Assembly: GCF_037975245.1 (NCBI RefSeq)
Contig: NC_092561.1
Location: 18,638,008-18,702,007, forward strand
DNA: 64,000 nt
Reading direction: 5' to 3'
From: Apostichopus japonicus
Taxonomy: Eukaryota; Echinodermata; Holothuroidea; Aspidochirotida; Stichopodidae
A model generated the notes under the pieces. The model made no database searches, was not told where the DNA came from, and saw only the letters and a list, made by a program, of their open reading frames with translations. A program made the position numbers and the translations under genes. Positions 36,836-49,868 of this stretch are shown piece by piece; position 1 is the stretch's first letter; each line of letters begins with the position of its first letter.

Positions 36836-37520
36836 GTATGAATGAGAAGACTTACATACTTGCGTAATTGTCTTTGTGAATCAATTTTGGTTCCAATACT
36901 TACAAATAATTTGTGTGCACAGAAAACAATAGCATTTATAAAAGACAACATCCAGGTCTCCCAAAACCGCTTGACAAAATGTAAACACCAAATTATTCTC
37001 TGGAATGTGATGCTTGCTTCTGCATACTGTAACTCAAATATTTCATTGTAGATGACCTCCACATTTGGTTTGTGCATTCATCTTGTTTATTAATGGTCAT
37101 TTGTGGTTATAGTCTGAATACCCTGTAAAAGCTACAGTATAATTCAATGAGTGCATGTTTAATCAGGCTCATCTTTGACCCCAAAAAAACCTTTGATGAC
37201 CACAAGGGAGTTATGCAAACTGGAAAGCTTCTTGGTTATCACAAAAGTTATCACTTAATTCTTGGACAAACTGAACTAACTTGCTCTACATTTTGTGAGA
37301 TGTGGATATGGTTCTGTGGAATTTGAGCAAATTATATAACAAGGAATCACAAAGCTACCTAGCCTTCCGGTTTCAATTGGTTTTCAATCACAGTTGAATT
37401 TGTAGTCAATTGCAGATAATTATTACAACTTACTTGCTGCTGGTGTACTGAGTGGAATATGATGAATATAAAAATGCACAATCAGTACTAACAGTTTTTG
37501 TGCATGTTGCTTTCCTTCAG

Positions 37521-37787
37521 GATTTGGGCTTTTTAAACTATATGTAGCTGATCAACTGACCAATCCAGTTATTGCAAAACTTACAACTTATTTTAACTTT
37601 CCGCCGGCATTGCATGCAAGGTTGCAGGGCGAAGAACTAGAATTTGTCAACACACTTATCCAGAGGGGTATTATAAAAGAAACTGATATATCAGTGCTTC
37701 TTAATGCCTTGAACCAATTGAAGCTACGTGGAATACAGGAGGACGTTCAGAGGGAATTCTTGAGATGTATGGCAGTTGCCCCTCAGG
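37521..37787 (+). CDS. Death-effector-like domain exon of a death-fold/TRIM gene (267 bp, phase 1-1)
   Basis: Acceptor 'gctttccttcag', donor 'gtaagt', 89 codons. The protein begins FGLFKLYVADQL, continues IAKLTTYFNFPPALH and ELEFVNTLIQRGIIKETDIS, and ends LNALNQLKLRGI. Helix lengths and hydrophobic spacing resemble death-effector domains (compare the LY-x-x-x-x-QL start and the L-x-x-x-G-I-I-x-x-x-D-x-S-x-L core). The same motif style (ERGYINPSNVNRLTDALTEL) recurs in the exon at 58998, so the two are probably paralogous domains. DEDs mediate homotypic assembly of caspase-8/FADD-type complexes. Death domain or pyrin are alternatives within the same fold. Confidence 0.65.
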
Positions 37788-38939
37788 GTAAGTGATGTAT
37801 GTTGTAAAGTTTCATTTGAACCGTGTTTATTCAGTGCACGATAGAACAAGGAAATGTGATCAAGTTGGGACTTGAAAACGATTTTGGGCTGTCAGTGGTC
37901 ATCACTTATTTGATTGCAAATCTGCTAATAGAGCTTGTTTATAACATTACCACTTGTAAAGAGGAACTCATAAACTTTACACTTGGGAGTAGATTAAAAT
38001 TAGTAAGTCACTGGCTGAGTTTTTAATTGGCTAGCTATAAGTCAAAGGTAAAATCATTCTTGAATATGGTGCACAAATTCGATACCATTATTTTGTATCT
38101 TCTGAAGACAAAGGCTAAGTGGAATGTTTTTTTTATAATTGACTTTTATATACCCCTATAACGTTTGGTATTATTATTGTTGTCGCTTGAGAGCGAATAA
38201 AAATGATGTCTTCTTTAAGCAGTTCTGAATAACAGTATTTATTCTATAACAAAATCTAACCTAATCACGGCGGTAGCTGTCATTTGGATCCTTAACGTAT
38301 TTTTTGTACAATTTTTGCTTTGTAAGACAATAATTAGAAATGCTACTGTTGCAATAAGATTTGCTGTTACGGGGTTTGTGACGTTCCAACGGAAATTATA
38401 GTAAGATGAGTACAATTTCTTGAAATTTAAAGTAATGCAGAAATCAGCTTAATTCTGGTTTAAAATATTATAACAGTTTTCATTGGTAATTTTGTGATAA
38501 ACAAAGTGTACGTTTCACATCAGTTATGGGGCAAACAAATGTGCTTTAGGGGTAAAAAGTGTTTGATAAAGTAGGTTGTTATGGAAACAGCTTAAAATAG
38601 GGTAATACCGTACGTAATAATACCAAACAGATAAACTTTATTTGGCACATTAGTAAAGATATTGTCAAGAAGAGTTTACCTGTCGGGCGTTACACGAGTG
38701 GGCTTATCTATTAAACCTTGAACAAGTTAGATCTAAGAGTATTCATGAAGTGTTTTTACATCAACATTGTTTACCGTATACTCATGTTCAAATTTATGAG
38801 ATATAAATTCGTAGCCTATAACCAAACAATTAGTTTTTTATGTTACTATCTTATTTTGAAGTTTACTGATGTTCAATGAATTTCGTAAATATTTGATATA
38901 TATTAAAAGTTTATTAAACGTCGATATCTGCTTCCACAG

Positions 38940-39024
38940 ATAATTGTTATACTCTCAGCGTTGCCAACATCAGTTGTAAAGAGAGTCGTTTAGAAGACTG
39001 TTTAGAAGAAAGTGACCATATCGC
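38940..39024 (+). CDS. Linker exon of the death-fold/TRIM gene (85 bp, phase 1-2)
   Basis: Acceptor 'gcttccacag', donor 'gtaagt'. It reads NCYTLSVANISCKESRLEDC then LEESDHIA, rich in Cys and acidic residues. Incoming phase 1 matches the DED-like exon's outgoing phase, and outgoing phase 2 matches the RING exon at 39240, where joining makes an Ala codon. This three-exon phase agreement is the main reason for placing both domains in one gene. Confidence 0.6.
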
Positions 39025-39239
39025 GTAAGTTGCGTACATGTATTTGTGCCATCGCATTTGAGAAGAATGTCAAAACATTTCATATTATTTTGATAGTTGT
39101 AATGTAATGTACATTTGGCCCTTCTCCTGTTAAACAAATTCCCTACTTGAGGTCTGAAACTATTTGCATGCCATTGACAAACTTCACATGTAAGAAGATC
39201 GTTGACTGTTTCGTATTCTTCTTTGGTTTCCATCTACAG

Positions 39240-41496
39240 GACAACTATAGATCTTTCATCGAATTCACAGAATATTGAAGTCCGTTGTTCTATCTGTAAA
39301 GATTACTTTACAGAACCGAAGCGTTTACCGTGTTTTCATCGATTTTGTAAGGGATGCTTGACAAAAGTAGTAGAAGTGCCCCATGGAAAGCATTTGGAAT
39401 GTCCTACATGCTCACACACGTGTAGCTTACCAGATAAAGGATTGGATGGCTTCAAAACAGACTATCACATGGAAAACATAGTCGAGTTTCAAAAAATTAA
39501 GTCTTCGTTCAACGGAAAAGCTATAATTTACTGTTATGGCTGTTCCAAGGAATCTATACATGTGGCTGGTTACTGTTTTAAATGTAAAAACTTTCTATGT
39601 GACATATGTTATCAACTTCATCTTACAAACAAGAGCATTCGTGATCATAAAGAAAAAGTGATATCCGCCAAGTATTGCGCATCAGACGGTTTCGATTTGC
39701 AAAGATATTTATTTCTAAAGGAACCTCAGAAGTGTAACGTACACGTTGAGTTAACAGTCGATCTTTGCTGCTTGACTTGCAATAACCTTCCAGTGTGTTT
39801 TAAATGCGCTGCTCTAGGTCATGCAGAACATAAAACTTGTGATATGAAGTCTCTCGCTGCAAAAGAGAAGACAAAGTTAGTTGATGTAAAAGAAGTTCTA
39901 GAGATATGCAATGAAAAGTACAGAGAATTGAATAAAGGAATTGAAGAAACAAATGCCAGTATAGAGACAATGTATAATCCAGCTGCTCAGAAAACGAAAG
40001 ACCAGCATGAAAGAATTCTTGCAATGAAGGATAAGACTAGAAAAGAGAAAGACTGCCTAAAGAAAAGTAAAGATAAGTTGAATCAAATTTTGCAAAAGAA
40101 AGAGGCGTCGCTTGCAGAAGACAGAAAGAGAGAAATTCGACAAATCAATGAGAAATATGACAACAAACTAGATGAGATTCACAAAAACGACAAAGAAGAG
40201 AGAGAAACGTTGGACAAAAATCACATCATTGCCCTACAAAAATTATCAAACGAGCAAAAACAAATAGAGAAGAAGATGGAGAAACAAAATCAAAAAGCAA
40301 AACAGAAACAGGAAGAGAAAGTAGCCAAAGTTTTGAAAATATCGAAAGTTGTTAATCAATTAGCAGGCAGAATGTTTAATAATAACGCAACAAGGGAAAG
40401 CATTCATCACGCTGACGATGATAGGATTACCACACAATGCCTGCCTGAGTTACACATCGCCTGCAAGAGATTGGCTGATGATTTTGAAAAGGAATCCTTC
40501 GAACTGGCCTCGCTATTGAGCACCAAATCTGTTAGAGTCATCAAAATTGATCAAATGAAAGGTACCAAGCAAAAGATTCAAAGTATAACTAGTTGCGGGA
40601 AAAACTGCATAGCGATCACGGGTTATGAATCACGATATAACTCATTTCTTGCTATTGTAGATTCCGAAGGAAAGCAAAGAAAATTCACCACAATTGAGGC
40701 AAAAAAATCTAATACAAAATGTTTCATAGCCTCTCTTTCAGATGCAAAGGTCGTTATTGCTTCAAAGTTTAATTTGATAACTATCTTTAATACTCAGGAT
40801 TTGTCAATATTGTTCCAAAAAGACATTTCGAGAATCATCCCATTGTGGGTATACACATGGCGTCTATCGTGTGTAGCCACATGGGTAGCCACAGATCGAG
40901 CCAAAAAGGAAATATATGTGGGTGCAAGCAACTTGAATATCTATGTCTTTAACGAACGTCTCAACCACGTGCAAACCCTAGATTTGACAAAGATCGTAAA
41001 ATCCATAGCAGAAATTCTAATTCTTGAACGCGATCTCCTGGTCTGTGATGATATTGCGAAAAGAGCCTACATAGTTACGAGGCAAGGTGGTCTATCAGTT
41101 CTCGCACATGAAATGAAAGCTATCGGAAGAGATGAGTATTGTCCATTAAGTGCCTGCACAGACAAAGAAGGGTGTATTTTCATGTTGTGGTCCAAGAAAC
41201 AAGGAGAAGTTGATTGCCAGTTTGCAAAATATAGTCGAGATGGCCGAACTGTAATCACAACAGGACGTCTGGACAAACGGTCAGAGTGTGTAACTATAAT
41301 GGAGCAATCTGAAGGAAAAGAGTGTCTGGTAGCTGCAACAACGAAAATCAATAATATGTTTTGTCATACACTAGTAAGTATGCAAAGCAGCAAAAAACCA
41401 ATGGAGAAGGTCATCTATCAATCAAAGTACAACAGACCAGATAACAGAGCTACCTCTGCATTGGTAAACACAAAATCGATTTATATTTTCCGTTGA
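39240..41496 (+). CDS. RING/B-box/coiled-coil TRIM-type E3 ligase exon, C-terminal
   Basis: A 2.26-kb terminal exon after acceptor 'ccatctacag', ending with TGA. The RING is C3HC4: CSIC, then C-F-H, CKGC and CPTC within the first 60 residues. B-box-like zinc motifs follow: CYGC/CFKC/CDIC and then CNVH/CCLTC/CFKC with a final H-x-x-H. A Lys/Glu-rich coiled coil spans roughly residues 215-390. The C-terminal third has repeated short beta-strand-like segments (IAITGYESRYNSFLAIVDSE, IYVGASNLNIYVFNERL), as in TRIM proteins with NHL-like or propeller ends. TRIM proteins are ubiquitin E3 ligases, many acting in innate immunity. A Met at 39202 allows an intron-retaining start, but the phase match favours splicing from 39024. 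An AATAAA lies at 41511, just after the stop. Confidence 0.88.
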
Positions 41497-43590
41497 TTGT
41501 GCCGCCCTAGAATAAAATTTTCTTGATTCAGTTGATCCTCTCAACCAACTCATTGGCGTTTTATAAACTTTATGGGTTCGGTTATTTATCAAATATCTTT
41601 TTATCCCTCAAAACCTCAACTGACATTATCTTTTCATTTTATTAATTTCAAGATATAGGTGGAAGGATACACGTTTACTGTGGTAGGAGGATGTATATTA
41701 AACCTGACTATATATGTTAGGAAGGATATCCATCAAAAGAGAAAACTATAAAGAAAATAGCTCTATCGACACCTCTTTTGAAATTTAAATGAAATTTATA
41801 TTCAATCATTCACTGTTCGTTGATTGTTGAATAACGTATTGTTGTCTTTTTGTTGCAAAATAGCGAGTATCGGACTTAGGTGCTTCAACGTCTGGTTATT
41901 CCTCTACCCAGCCCGGTACAACACAAACAGGTTTTGTAGTTATTTCAATTTCTTCAATAATTATAAGGCAATGTATCATCCTGATTCTGCTGTCTCCTTC
42001 AACATACGTTCATAAGTTCAATATGCAATGTAGCATGTTATAGTTCTTTTCTTTTTTTCTGATCATGTCTTTTTATGATTCTTTCACCTTGTTCTTTGGT
42101 CAATACCTCAAAGATCTCTTTTAGTACACAACAGAGGCTTTGGATATGAATTCTATGGCTTGGGTTGTAGTGCTCTTTTATTCCTTGCCAGAGGCAAAAT
42201 TAATCTATGCGATGGTGTGTGTGCGTGCGCGCATGTGTGCGTATGTGACGCTTGTTAACACGGTAACTCAAACAGTTAATGGTTGGTTAACTTCATACTT
42301 GGTATGTGCATCTGTCTCATTAAATACAAGGAGCAGTCTGTTTGCTGCGAAATTCAATGGTCATGTTGGGTCACAGATGTCAAAGAATGAACACTTTGCG
42401 AACACGACCAATGAATAGGTACATCGTTGTTGAACTTCATATATGGTATATAGATTCAGCTTGTTTAGTACAAGAACCCTATTGAAATTGGTGGAGATCA
42501 AATGTCATTTCGGTCAACATTTAAGTGGAAATCTTGGAAACACGATAACACAAGGAGTATATTATCTTTCTTTATTTTGATACGTAGTATGTACATCCAG
42601 CTTGGTGAGTGCAAAATCATATTATAATTGGTAGAGGTGAAAGGTCACATGATGTCAACAGGCATCAAATCTGAAAACTTGTTAAACATGAAAACTCCAA
42701 GTTAAAGCTACAATTAATCTAGTTTGGTCAAATTCAGCTCAGCTTAGGTCTGTGAAGGGGTTCTATAGGTATTCAACGAAACATACCTGGCATCCAGGTG
42801 AATAGAATCTGCTTCAGAATTCAAACTCTTGCTTTAAAAATTCTCTTAAACCTTCTATCATGTCCCCCCCCCCCCCATCTGAGCCTCAATTAAGGTGTCA
42901 ACAGGTTATCTCGAAGAGGCACAACCTGGCTTTCGGGTTCAAAAGTGGAAAAAATGACAAATTTCTCAAAACTATTTCACAACCAAGTCATGTAAGTCTC
43001 AACAAGTATTAAAGCAACTGCTGGCTTAAAATTGGAAAAACGTGCCTATATTTCACATAGGAAGACTGTTCGTCCTGGTATTTCTTGGTTTAAACATCTA
43101 TCCTTAAAACATCATTTTCAGTGAATGATTTGGTTGATGCCTGCAAGTGATTGCTACAAAACTTTACTGGTTCTCACTTCATTCTTGGACAAGTTTAACT
43201 TTAAATTAGTCACATAGATATTTGGAATTTTGAGGAAAAAAGTCACTAAACTTTATGGCTTTCTGGTTCTGTTTCAATTCTGTAGTTACTTCAGAAGCAA
43301 AGGTATCAAGATTTTTGCCTCCAAAGCAAAAATTGCTGCAAGATTCTGACATTCCTATTGCAAATAGGGACATCTGTACCATATACATCAAGTCAGAGGT
43401 AAGTGTATGGGCAGCGAAGGTTAGTCTATGAATCATGTAGTTTTTCCTAATTCTATTAATGTCAGTGAAGTGGTCTGACAAACGTTGTGCTAGTCAATTT
43501 GACCCATACTCTTTGCTTCCGTAATCTGTCATTTTAAAGGGATCATTGACCACGATTTTACAATATGATGAAGATTGCGATAACAATGAT
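41497..43590. other. Inter-gene stretch; 42060-43550 is related to 53395-54290
   Basis: The segment with 'aacagaggcttt', 'acttcatacttggtatgt', 'catacctggcatccaggtga' and 'gtcagaggtaagtgtatgg' recurs in the same order at 53395-54290, with deletions. Between 42420 and 42700 lie diverged units of the minisatellite-like family found at 54581-55130 ('aacacgata', 'aagaaccctatt', 'ggtcac'). A possible Ser/Thr/Gly-rich exon (41864-41930, between 'caaaatag' and 'gttttg') is too weak to call. Confidence 0.65.
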
Positions 43591-44254
43591 CATTTGTAAG
43601 TAACTGTCAAAATAAAGCAACCCATAGGAAGTGGCTTTGCCAGACATTTCAATCTTGGGGGCACCGCACTTAATTAGGTGGGCATAAAGTTTATATGTAA
43701 ATGCTACCCTGGGGGTGGGGGGATTAATGGGATGGGAGTCCCCATTTGAGAAAGTTTTGATTATCTAAGGGTCATTAGGTACAATCTGGTATTATATTTT
43801 GCAACTTGAAGCATTTTCATGTTCACGAATTTTCGGGCTTAGTCTGTCCGATATTTATGTTTTTAATTGAGGCAGATAAAATTTGTGTTTAAGAATTGTT
43901 CTTAACACTGCAAATCGCATCTGTGGACACATCTTGAAGGATGGCACGTGCCCACCCCCCCCCCCATGCTACCACCTGGCAACGCCACTGCCCATTGGAA
44001 TGAAAATTGATGGTAATAATAATATGATGATGCCGCTGCATTTGATTATCGGACCAGGGTTATATAACCTAAGTTAACCTTTCTATGGACTTTGAACTTT
44101 ATTTGGACACAGCATTTTTGGAACTCTGGATTATTTTGGGATGGGGGTGCGGTTAGAGACTGAACTCAAAGTTGAGACCGACATCAGGCGCGTCTATCAA
44201 TATGGTATATCCTCTCCTCTGAAATATGACATGACGTTCCATTTTCTGCTACAG

Positions 44255-44484
44255 GACCTAAATTAAATGATATAAATGATGTAAATGATACGATTATAAT
44301 CTTTGCGTGTGTTGCTGAACTAGACTGTAAACCTGGTTTGAACTATAACACAAATAATATTCTGCACCATTTCGATCACAGGTCAGAATGCAACAAGGAA
44401 ACAGAGAAATCACTTTCATGGGTGGAAAATCTTCACAAGCACCGAAAAGAACGTATTCTACGGCATCAAATCGCAGTCCCTTAA
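44255..44484 (+). CDS. Tandem exon family, copy 1 (230 bp, premature stop form)
   Basis: Acceptor 'ttctgctacag', phase 1. It encodes PKLNDINDVNDTIIIFACVA, ELDCKPGLNYNTNNILHHFD, then KERILRHQIAVP and TAA. No family recognised. The protein is predicted to be mixed beta/helical, with a basic amphipathic end (HKHRKERILRHQ). The TAA replaces a codon that is TTA in copy 4, after which all copies stay readable to 'LVSELIKQRL' or similar. An AATAAA lies at about 44592 downstream. Confidence 0.5.
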
Positions 44485-46328
44485 GCTCAGGCTCTGGTTA
44501 GTGAATTAATTAAACAGAGGTTATGATAGTCTTAATGTTGCATTTGTTACTTTGACTTATTTTATAAATATTAATAGTTTCAGTTATAAATGAATAAAGC
44601 GGCGCCGGTTGAAGCTTGAAAAGGCACAAGTGTTAGTCGACGAATGCCAATTGATAGCTTCCTGCTTTATCTATCTATTAGTGGCACTTCATTTTTGAAG
44701 CCAAACAAACACAGTCAAAGGTAACACAAACCCATCCATCATAACTGGTTCATGTGATGAAAGTAAATGTCATGCACAACTTACCAAAAGAGCTAAAAGA
44801 TTTTTGTTCCATTTGGGAGATATCACAGGTGTTACATCCCTTCACCCAGCAGGTTTAAGACTAAGTCAAGCCTAAATATTACATTATCCAGCAACATTTG
44901 CCTTTAACTTAAATGGGGATTTCTTCTTGTTAGAAAATGTCTATGTTCTGTGACGAAGATTGATTTTGCAAATGCTGAAACTGACATGTTGGACCTGTTA
45001 ATATGACAATGCTCTCAATGGGTTTGATTGTAAAGCTGGTAAAATTCTACCTTGAAAATATGAAATGCCATTTAAATGACATATTATCTATTTATTTATT
45101 AATTTATTTATCTATCTATTTATCTATCGCCTATTTCACAGTAGCTTTGTTTAGAGGTATAAAGTATTAAAATAGAATACAACGAGAGGGAACCTTTCTA
45201 TCCCAAGCTCCAATAAGAAAATCAAATACGACGTACCGAGATGGTAATGCTTTGTCAAGAACAGATTAAGATATAATGAGTTCAACGAAATAATAGCGTC
45301 AATAACGATACGACCTTCGTCTGTTTGGCTGGTATTCGGTTTCAAACAAATACCATTAATGCTTTTTATAGTTAATCTGTGTAATGTTTTGGTTAACAAA
45401 CAAAAATATATAAAACGGTTATAAAAATACTCGACAGAAAATGTTCTAAATACTGAAGGGCAATAAATTTCTTTGAGTTTGTATCCATATTCCTACCAAA
45501 TATATACATCTCAACTTGTAGAATACATATTATTTTGTAAAAGAAGACTTTAAAGGCTGTTTTTTTCTTAATCTGTTTACATCACAAAAGAAATATTTCA
45601 TATGTAGGATAAGGAATTTATAAGGATGCAAAGGGTGTATTTTAGTACCCAGAAAACTATCCTGCTTTATAAAATACAAACTGCTTGGTAAGTAACTTCA
45701 TTTCAACGTCAAAAATAAGAATAAACGTGTAGATGCAGTTTCAAAATAGATGTTTTTAGTATTAAAAAATGAACAGAGAGGTGTTTAATTTTTCCCCATC
45801 AAACTTAAAATAAATATTGGTCGGTAAAATCATGTGTTAAAATCTAAAACTGAAAATAATGGATCTTGACTTCATTTACTGATAATCATGGCATCTTAAA
45901 AATCCGGTTCCAATCATCGAAGTTTTAGTCGTTAAACAGAGCATTCCACTTTCTAATTGTAGTAGAAGGTTTGGCTACTTTTTCTAGATATGTAACCAGA
46001 TATGTAATAATGATAAACAGCTTAAGAAAGTGATCTATCCTTCAGAGCTTTATTAAAATACGAGTTGTCTAAATAGGTGTCACGGTTTACTATAAGGCCA
46101 CCGTGTTTTATATCTGAAACTTTATTACAACTAATTTCCAACATCAAAGTCATGTTCCTTTCCCTCTTGCCTTAAATAAATGAAATAATCTTTAGGCACT
46201 CTTCATTATATTTATCATATTCATATCTAAGTCAGCAATATATTTCAGCAGATTGGCAGCAAATAATTCACGTTTCATTGAACATATGGCTTAAATGTGG
46301 ATTGATAACTTACCATTTCTCAACCCAG

Positions 46329-46438
46329 CTCGCAACACCGATGTCAAGAAAAACCAAAAGGAAGATGCAACCAGTTCGATATCCAACATGCCAGCGCAAG
46401 GGCCATCCGGTGAACCAGGCAATTTCTTTCACACTGAG
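46329..46438 (+). CDS. Tandem linker exon candidate, copy a (110 bp)
   Basis: Lies between 'tctcaacccag' and 'gtatta'. In phase 1 it reads RNTDVKKNQKEDATSSISNM then PAQGPSGEPGNFFHTE, a polar linker. In phase 0 it reads LATPMSRKTKRKMQPVRYPT, which is also open. I cannot decide between the frames: neither outgoing phase (0 or 2) matches the phase-1 start of the larger exon, so the two are probably not spliced directly together, or the block is not coding. Confidence 0.35.
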
Positions 46439-46969
46439 GTATTATAGTTGATCATTGTAAGGAACTTTCATATAAAAGAGTCTTTGGTTGCATCTGGTAC
46501 TATATTTTGCAACTTGAAGTATTTTCATGTTAAAGAATTTTCGGGCTTAGTCTGTTCGAGATTTATGTTTTTAATTGAGGTATATAAAATTTGTGTTTAA
46601 GTATTTTTTCTTAACACTGCAAATCGCATCTGTGGACACATCTTGGGGGATGGCAGGTGCCCACCCCCCCCCCCCCCCCAGGCTACCACCTGGCAACGCC
46701 ACTGCACACTGGAATGAAAATTGATGGTAATAATAATATGATGATGCCGCTGCATTTGATTATCGGACCAGGGTTATATAACCTAAGTAAACCTTTCTAT
46801 GGACTTTAAACTTTATTTGGACACAGCATTTTTGGAACTCTGGATTATTTTGGGATGGGGGTGTGGTGAGAGACTGAACTCAAAGTTGAGACCGACATCA
46901 GGCCCTTCTATCAATATGGTATATCCTCTCCTCTGAAATATGACATGACATTGCATTTGTCTGCTACAG

Positions 46970-47199
46970 GACCTACAGTAAATCATATAAATGATGTAAA
47001 TGATACGATTATAATCTTTGCGTGTGTTGCTGAACTAGAATGCAAACCTGGTTTAAACTATAATACAAATTATATTCTGCACCTTTTCGATCACAGGTCA
47101 GAATGCAACAAGGAAACAGAGAAATCACTTTCATGGGTGGAAAATCTTCACAAGCACCTAAAAGAACGTATTCTACGGCATCAAATCGCAGTCCATTAA
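46970..47199 (+). CDS. Tandem exon family, copy 2 (premature stop form)
   Basis: Same acceptor and phase as copy 1. It encodes PTVNHINDVNDTIIIFACVA, ELECKPGLNYNTNYILHLFD, then LKERILRHQIAVH and TAA. Open and without frameshift. Compared with copy 4 it keeps the Cys in RSECNKE. The shared TAA suggests copies 1-3 descend from one stop-bearing unit. Confidence 0.5.
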
Positions 47200-49008
47200 G
47201 CTCAGGCTCTGGTTAGTGAATTAATTAAACAGAGGTTATGATAGTATATGTGACATGTGTTACTTTGACTTATTTTATAAATAATAATAGTTTCAGTTAT
47301 AAATATATAAAGCGGCGCCGGTTGAAGCTTAAAAAGGCACAAGTGTTAGTCGACGAATGCCAATTGATAGCTTCCTGCTTTATCTATCTATTAGTGACAC
47401 TTCATTTTTGAAGCCAAAAAACACAGTCAAAGGTAACACAAACCCATCCATCATAACTGGTTCATGTGATGGAAGTAAATGTCAAACACAACTTACCCAA
47501 AACAGCTAAACGAATGTTATTCCATTTGGGAGATATCACAGGTGTTATATCCCTTCACGCAGCAGGTTGAAGACTAAGGCAAAACTAAATATTACATGAT
47601 CCAGCAACATGTGCCTTTAATTTAAATAGGGATGTCTACGTATTACAAAATGCTTATGTTCGCTGACAAAGATTGATTTTGCAAATGTTGAAACTTACAT
47701 GTTGGACCTGTTAACATGACAATGCTCTCAATGGTTTTGATTGTTAAGCTGGTAAAATTCGACCTTGAAAATATGAAATGACATATTATCTATTTATTTA
47801 TTGATTTATTTATATATCTATTGATCTATCGCCTATTTCACAGCAGCTTAGTTTATAGGTATAAAGTATATAAATAGAATACAATGAGAGGGTACCTTTC
47901 TATCACAAGCTCCAATATGGAAAAAGTCACTGAATGTCAAATACGATGTACCAAGATGGTAATGCCTTTTCAAGAACAGATACAGGTATAATGAGTTCTA
48001 CGAACCAATAGCGTCAATAAAGATACCACTTTTGTCTGTTTGGCTGGTATTCGGTTTCAAACAAATACCATTAAAGCTGTTTATAGTTAATCTGTGTAAT
48101 GTTAAGGTTTAAAAAAAATATATAAAACGGTTAAAAAATACTCGACAGAAAATGTTCAATTTACTGAAGGGAAACAAATTTCTTGGAGTTTGTATTCATA
48201 TTCCTATGAAATATATAAATATCAACTTGTAAAATACATTTAATATTGTAAAAAGAGACATTAAAGACTGTTTTTTCTGTTATATGTTTACATCAGAGAA
48301 TGAAAAGTTTCAGATGTAGGATAAGGAATTTATAAGGATTCATAGGGTGTATTTTTAAAGCTATCCGGATTTGTAAAAAACAAACTGTTTGTTAATTAAT
48401 TTCATTTCAACGTCGAAAATAAGAATAGACATGTAGGTGCAGTTTCAAAATAGATGTTTCTAGTATTAAAAAATGAACAGAAAGATGATTAACTTTTTCC
48501 CATCAAACTTAAAATTCTCTTGGTCGGTAAAATTATGTGTGAAATTACAAAACTTAAATAGAACTTCACTTCATTTACTGATAACCATGGCATCTTTTGA
48601 ATCCGGTTCCAATCATCGAGTTCTAGTCGTTAAACAGAGCATACCACTTTCTAATTGTAGTGGGAGGTTTGGCTACTTTTTTCCAGATAATAATGATAAA
48701 CAGCTTGAGAAAGTGATCTATCCTTCAGAGTTTTATTAAAATACGAGTTGTCTACAGAGGTGTCACAGTTTTCTATAAGGCCACCGTATTTGATATCTGA
48801 AACTTTATTGCAACTAATTTCCAACATCATTTTCCAGTTCCTGCCCCTCTTGCCTTAAATAAATGAACTAATCTATAGGCAATCTTCTTTATCATTATCA
48901 TATTCATATCTAAGTCAGATATTTCAGCAGATTGGCAGCAATTAATTCACGTTTCATTTACCATATGGCTTTAAATGTAGATTGATAATGTACCATTTCT
49001 CAACCCAG

Positions 49009-49118
49009 CTTGCAATACCGATGTCAAGAAAAACAAAAAGGAAGATGCAACCAGTTCGATATCCAACATGCCAGCGCAAAGGCTATCCGGTCAACCTGCC
49101 GATCTCTCTCAAACTGAG
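49009..49118 (+). CDS. Tandem linker exon candidate, copy b (110 bp)
   Basis: Same splice borders and length as copy a. Phase-1 reading CNTDVKKNKKEDATSSISNM then PAQRLSGQPADLSQTE. No indel in 110 bp, although the flanking introns differ by indels. Confidence 0.35.
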
Positions 49119-49637
49119 GTATAATAGTTGATCATTGTAAGGAACTTTCATAAAAAAGAATCTTTGGATGCATCTGGTACTATATTTTGCAAGTATTACC
49201 ATGTTCAAGAATTTTCGGGCTTAGTCTGTCCGATATTTATGTGTTTAATTGAGGCAGATAAAGTTTTTGAGTGAGTATTTTTTCTAAACACTACAAATCG
49301 CATCTGTGGACACATCTTGGGGTGGCACGTGCCGCACCCTCACCCAGGCTGCCATTTGGCGACGCCACTGCCCATTGGAATAAAAATTGATGGTAATAAT
49401 AATAATATGATGATGATGCCGCTGCATTTGATTACTGGACCAGGTTTTAAAACCTTAGTTAACCTTACTATGGACTTGGAACTGTATTTGGACACAGCAC
49501 TTTGAACTCTGGATTATTTTGGGATGGGGATACGGTAAGAGACTGAACGCAAAGTTGAGACCGACATCAAGCGCGTCCATCAATATGGTATATCCTCTCC
49601 TCTGAAATATGACATGACGTTCATTTTTCTGCTACAG

Positions 49638-49868
49638 GACCTACAGTAAATCATATAAATGATGTAAATGATACGATTATAATCTTTGCGTGTGCTGCTG
49701 AACTAGAATGCAATTCTGGTTTAAACAATAACACAAATAATATTCTGCACCTTTCGATCACAGGTCAGAAAGCAACAAGGAAACAGAAAAATCACTTTGA
49801 TTGGTGGAAAATCTTCACAAGCACCTAAAAGAACGTATCCTACGGCATCAAATCGCAGTCCTTTAAGC
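49638..49868 (+). pseudogene. Tandem exon family, copy 3, frameshifted
   Basis: The acceptor is intact, but one T is missing in the 'cacctttcgatcac' stretch near 49749, so the frame shifts after NTNNILHL and ends early. The later part, including the TAA seen in copies 1 and 2, is still recognisable. This copy is most likely non-functional. Confidence 0.7.

Larger units (their letters stand above)
35700..37165 (+). repeat. Tandem duplication with a period of about 912 bp, each copy with one short exon
   Basis: 35700-36240 and 36612-37165 align along their length (for example 'ttgggatgtatagtctg' with 'ttgggatatttagtctg', and 'atggatggaacagac' in both). The offset between the two candidate exons is 912 bp. 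Divergence is moderate, so this is an older duplication. Confidence 0.8.

Noticed and set aside
42140-42418. 92-codon plus-strand frame
   Set aside because: It lies in the duplicated flank; the copy near 53455 has indels that break the frame, so it is not under coding constraint.
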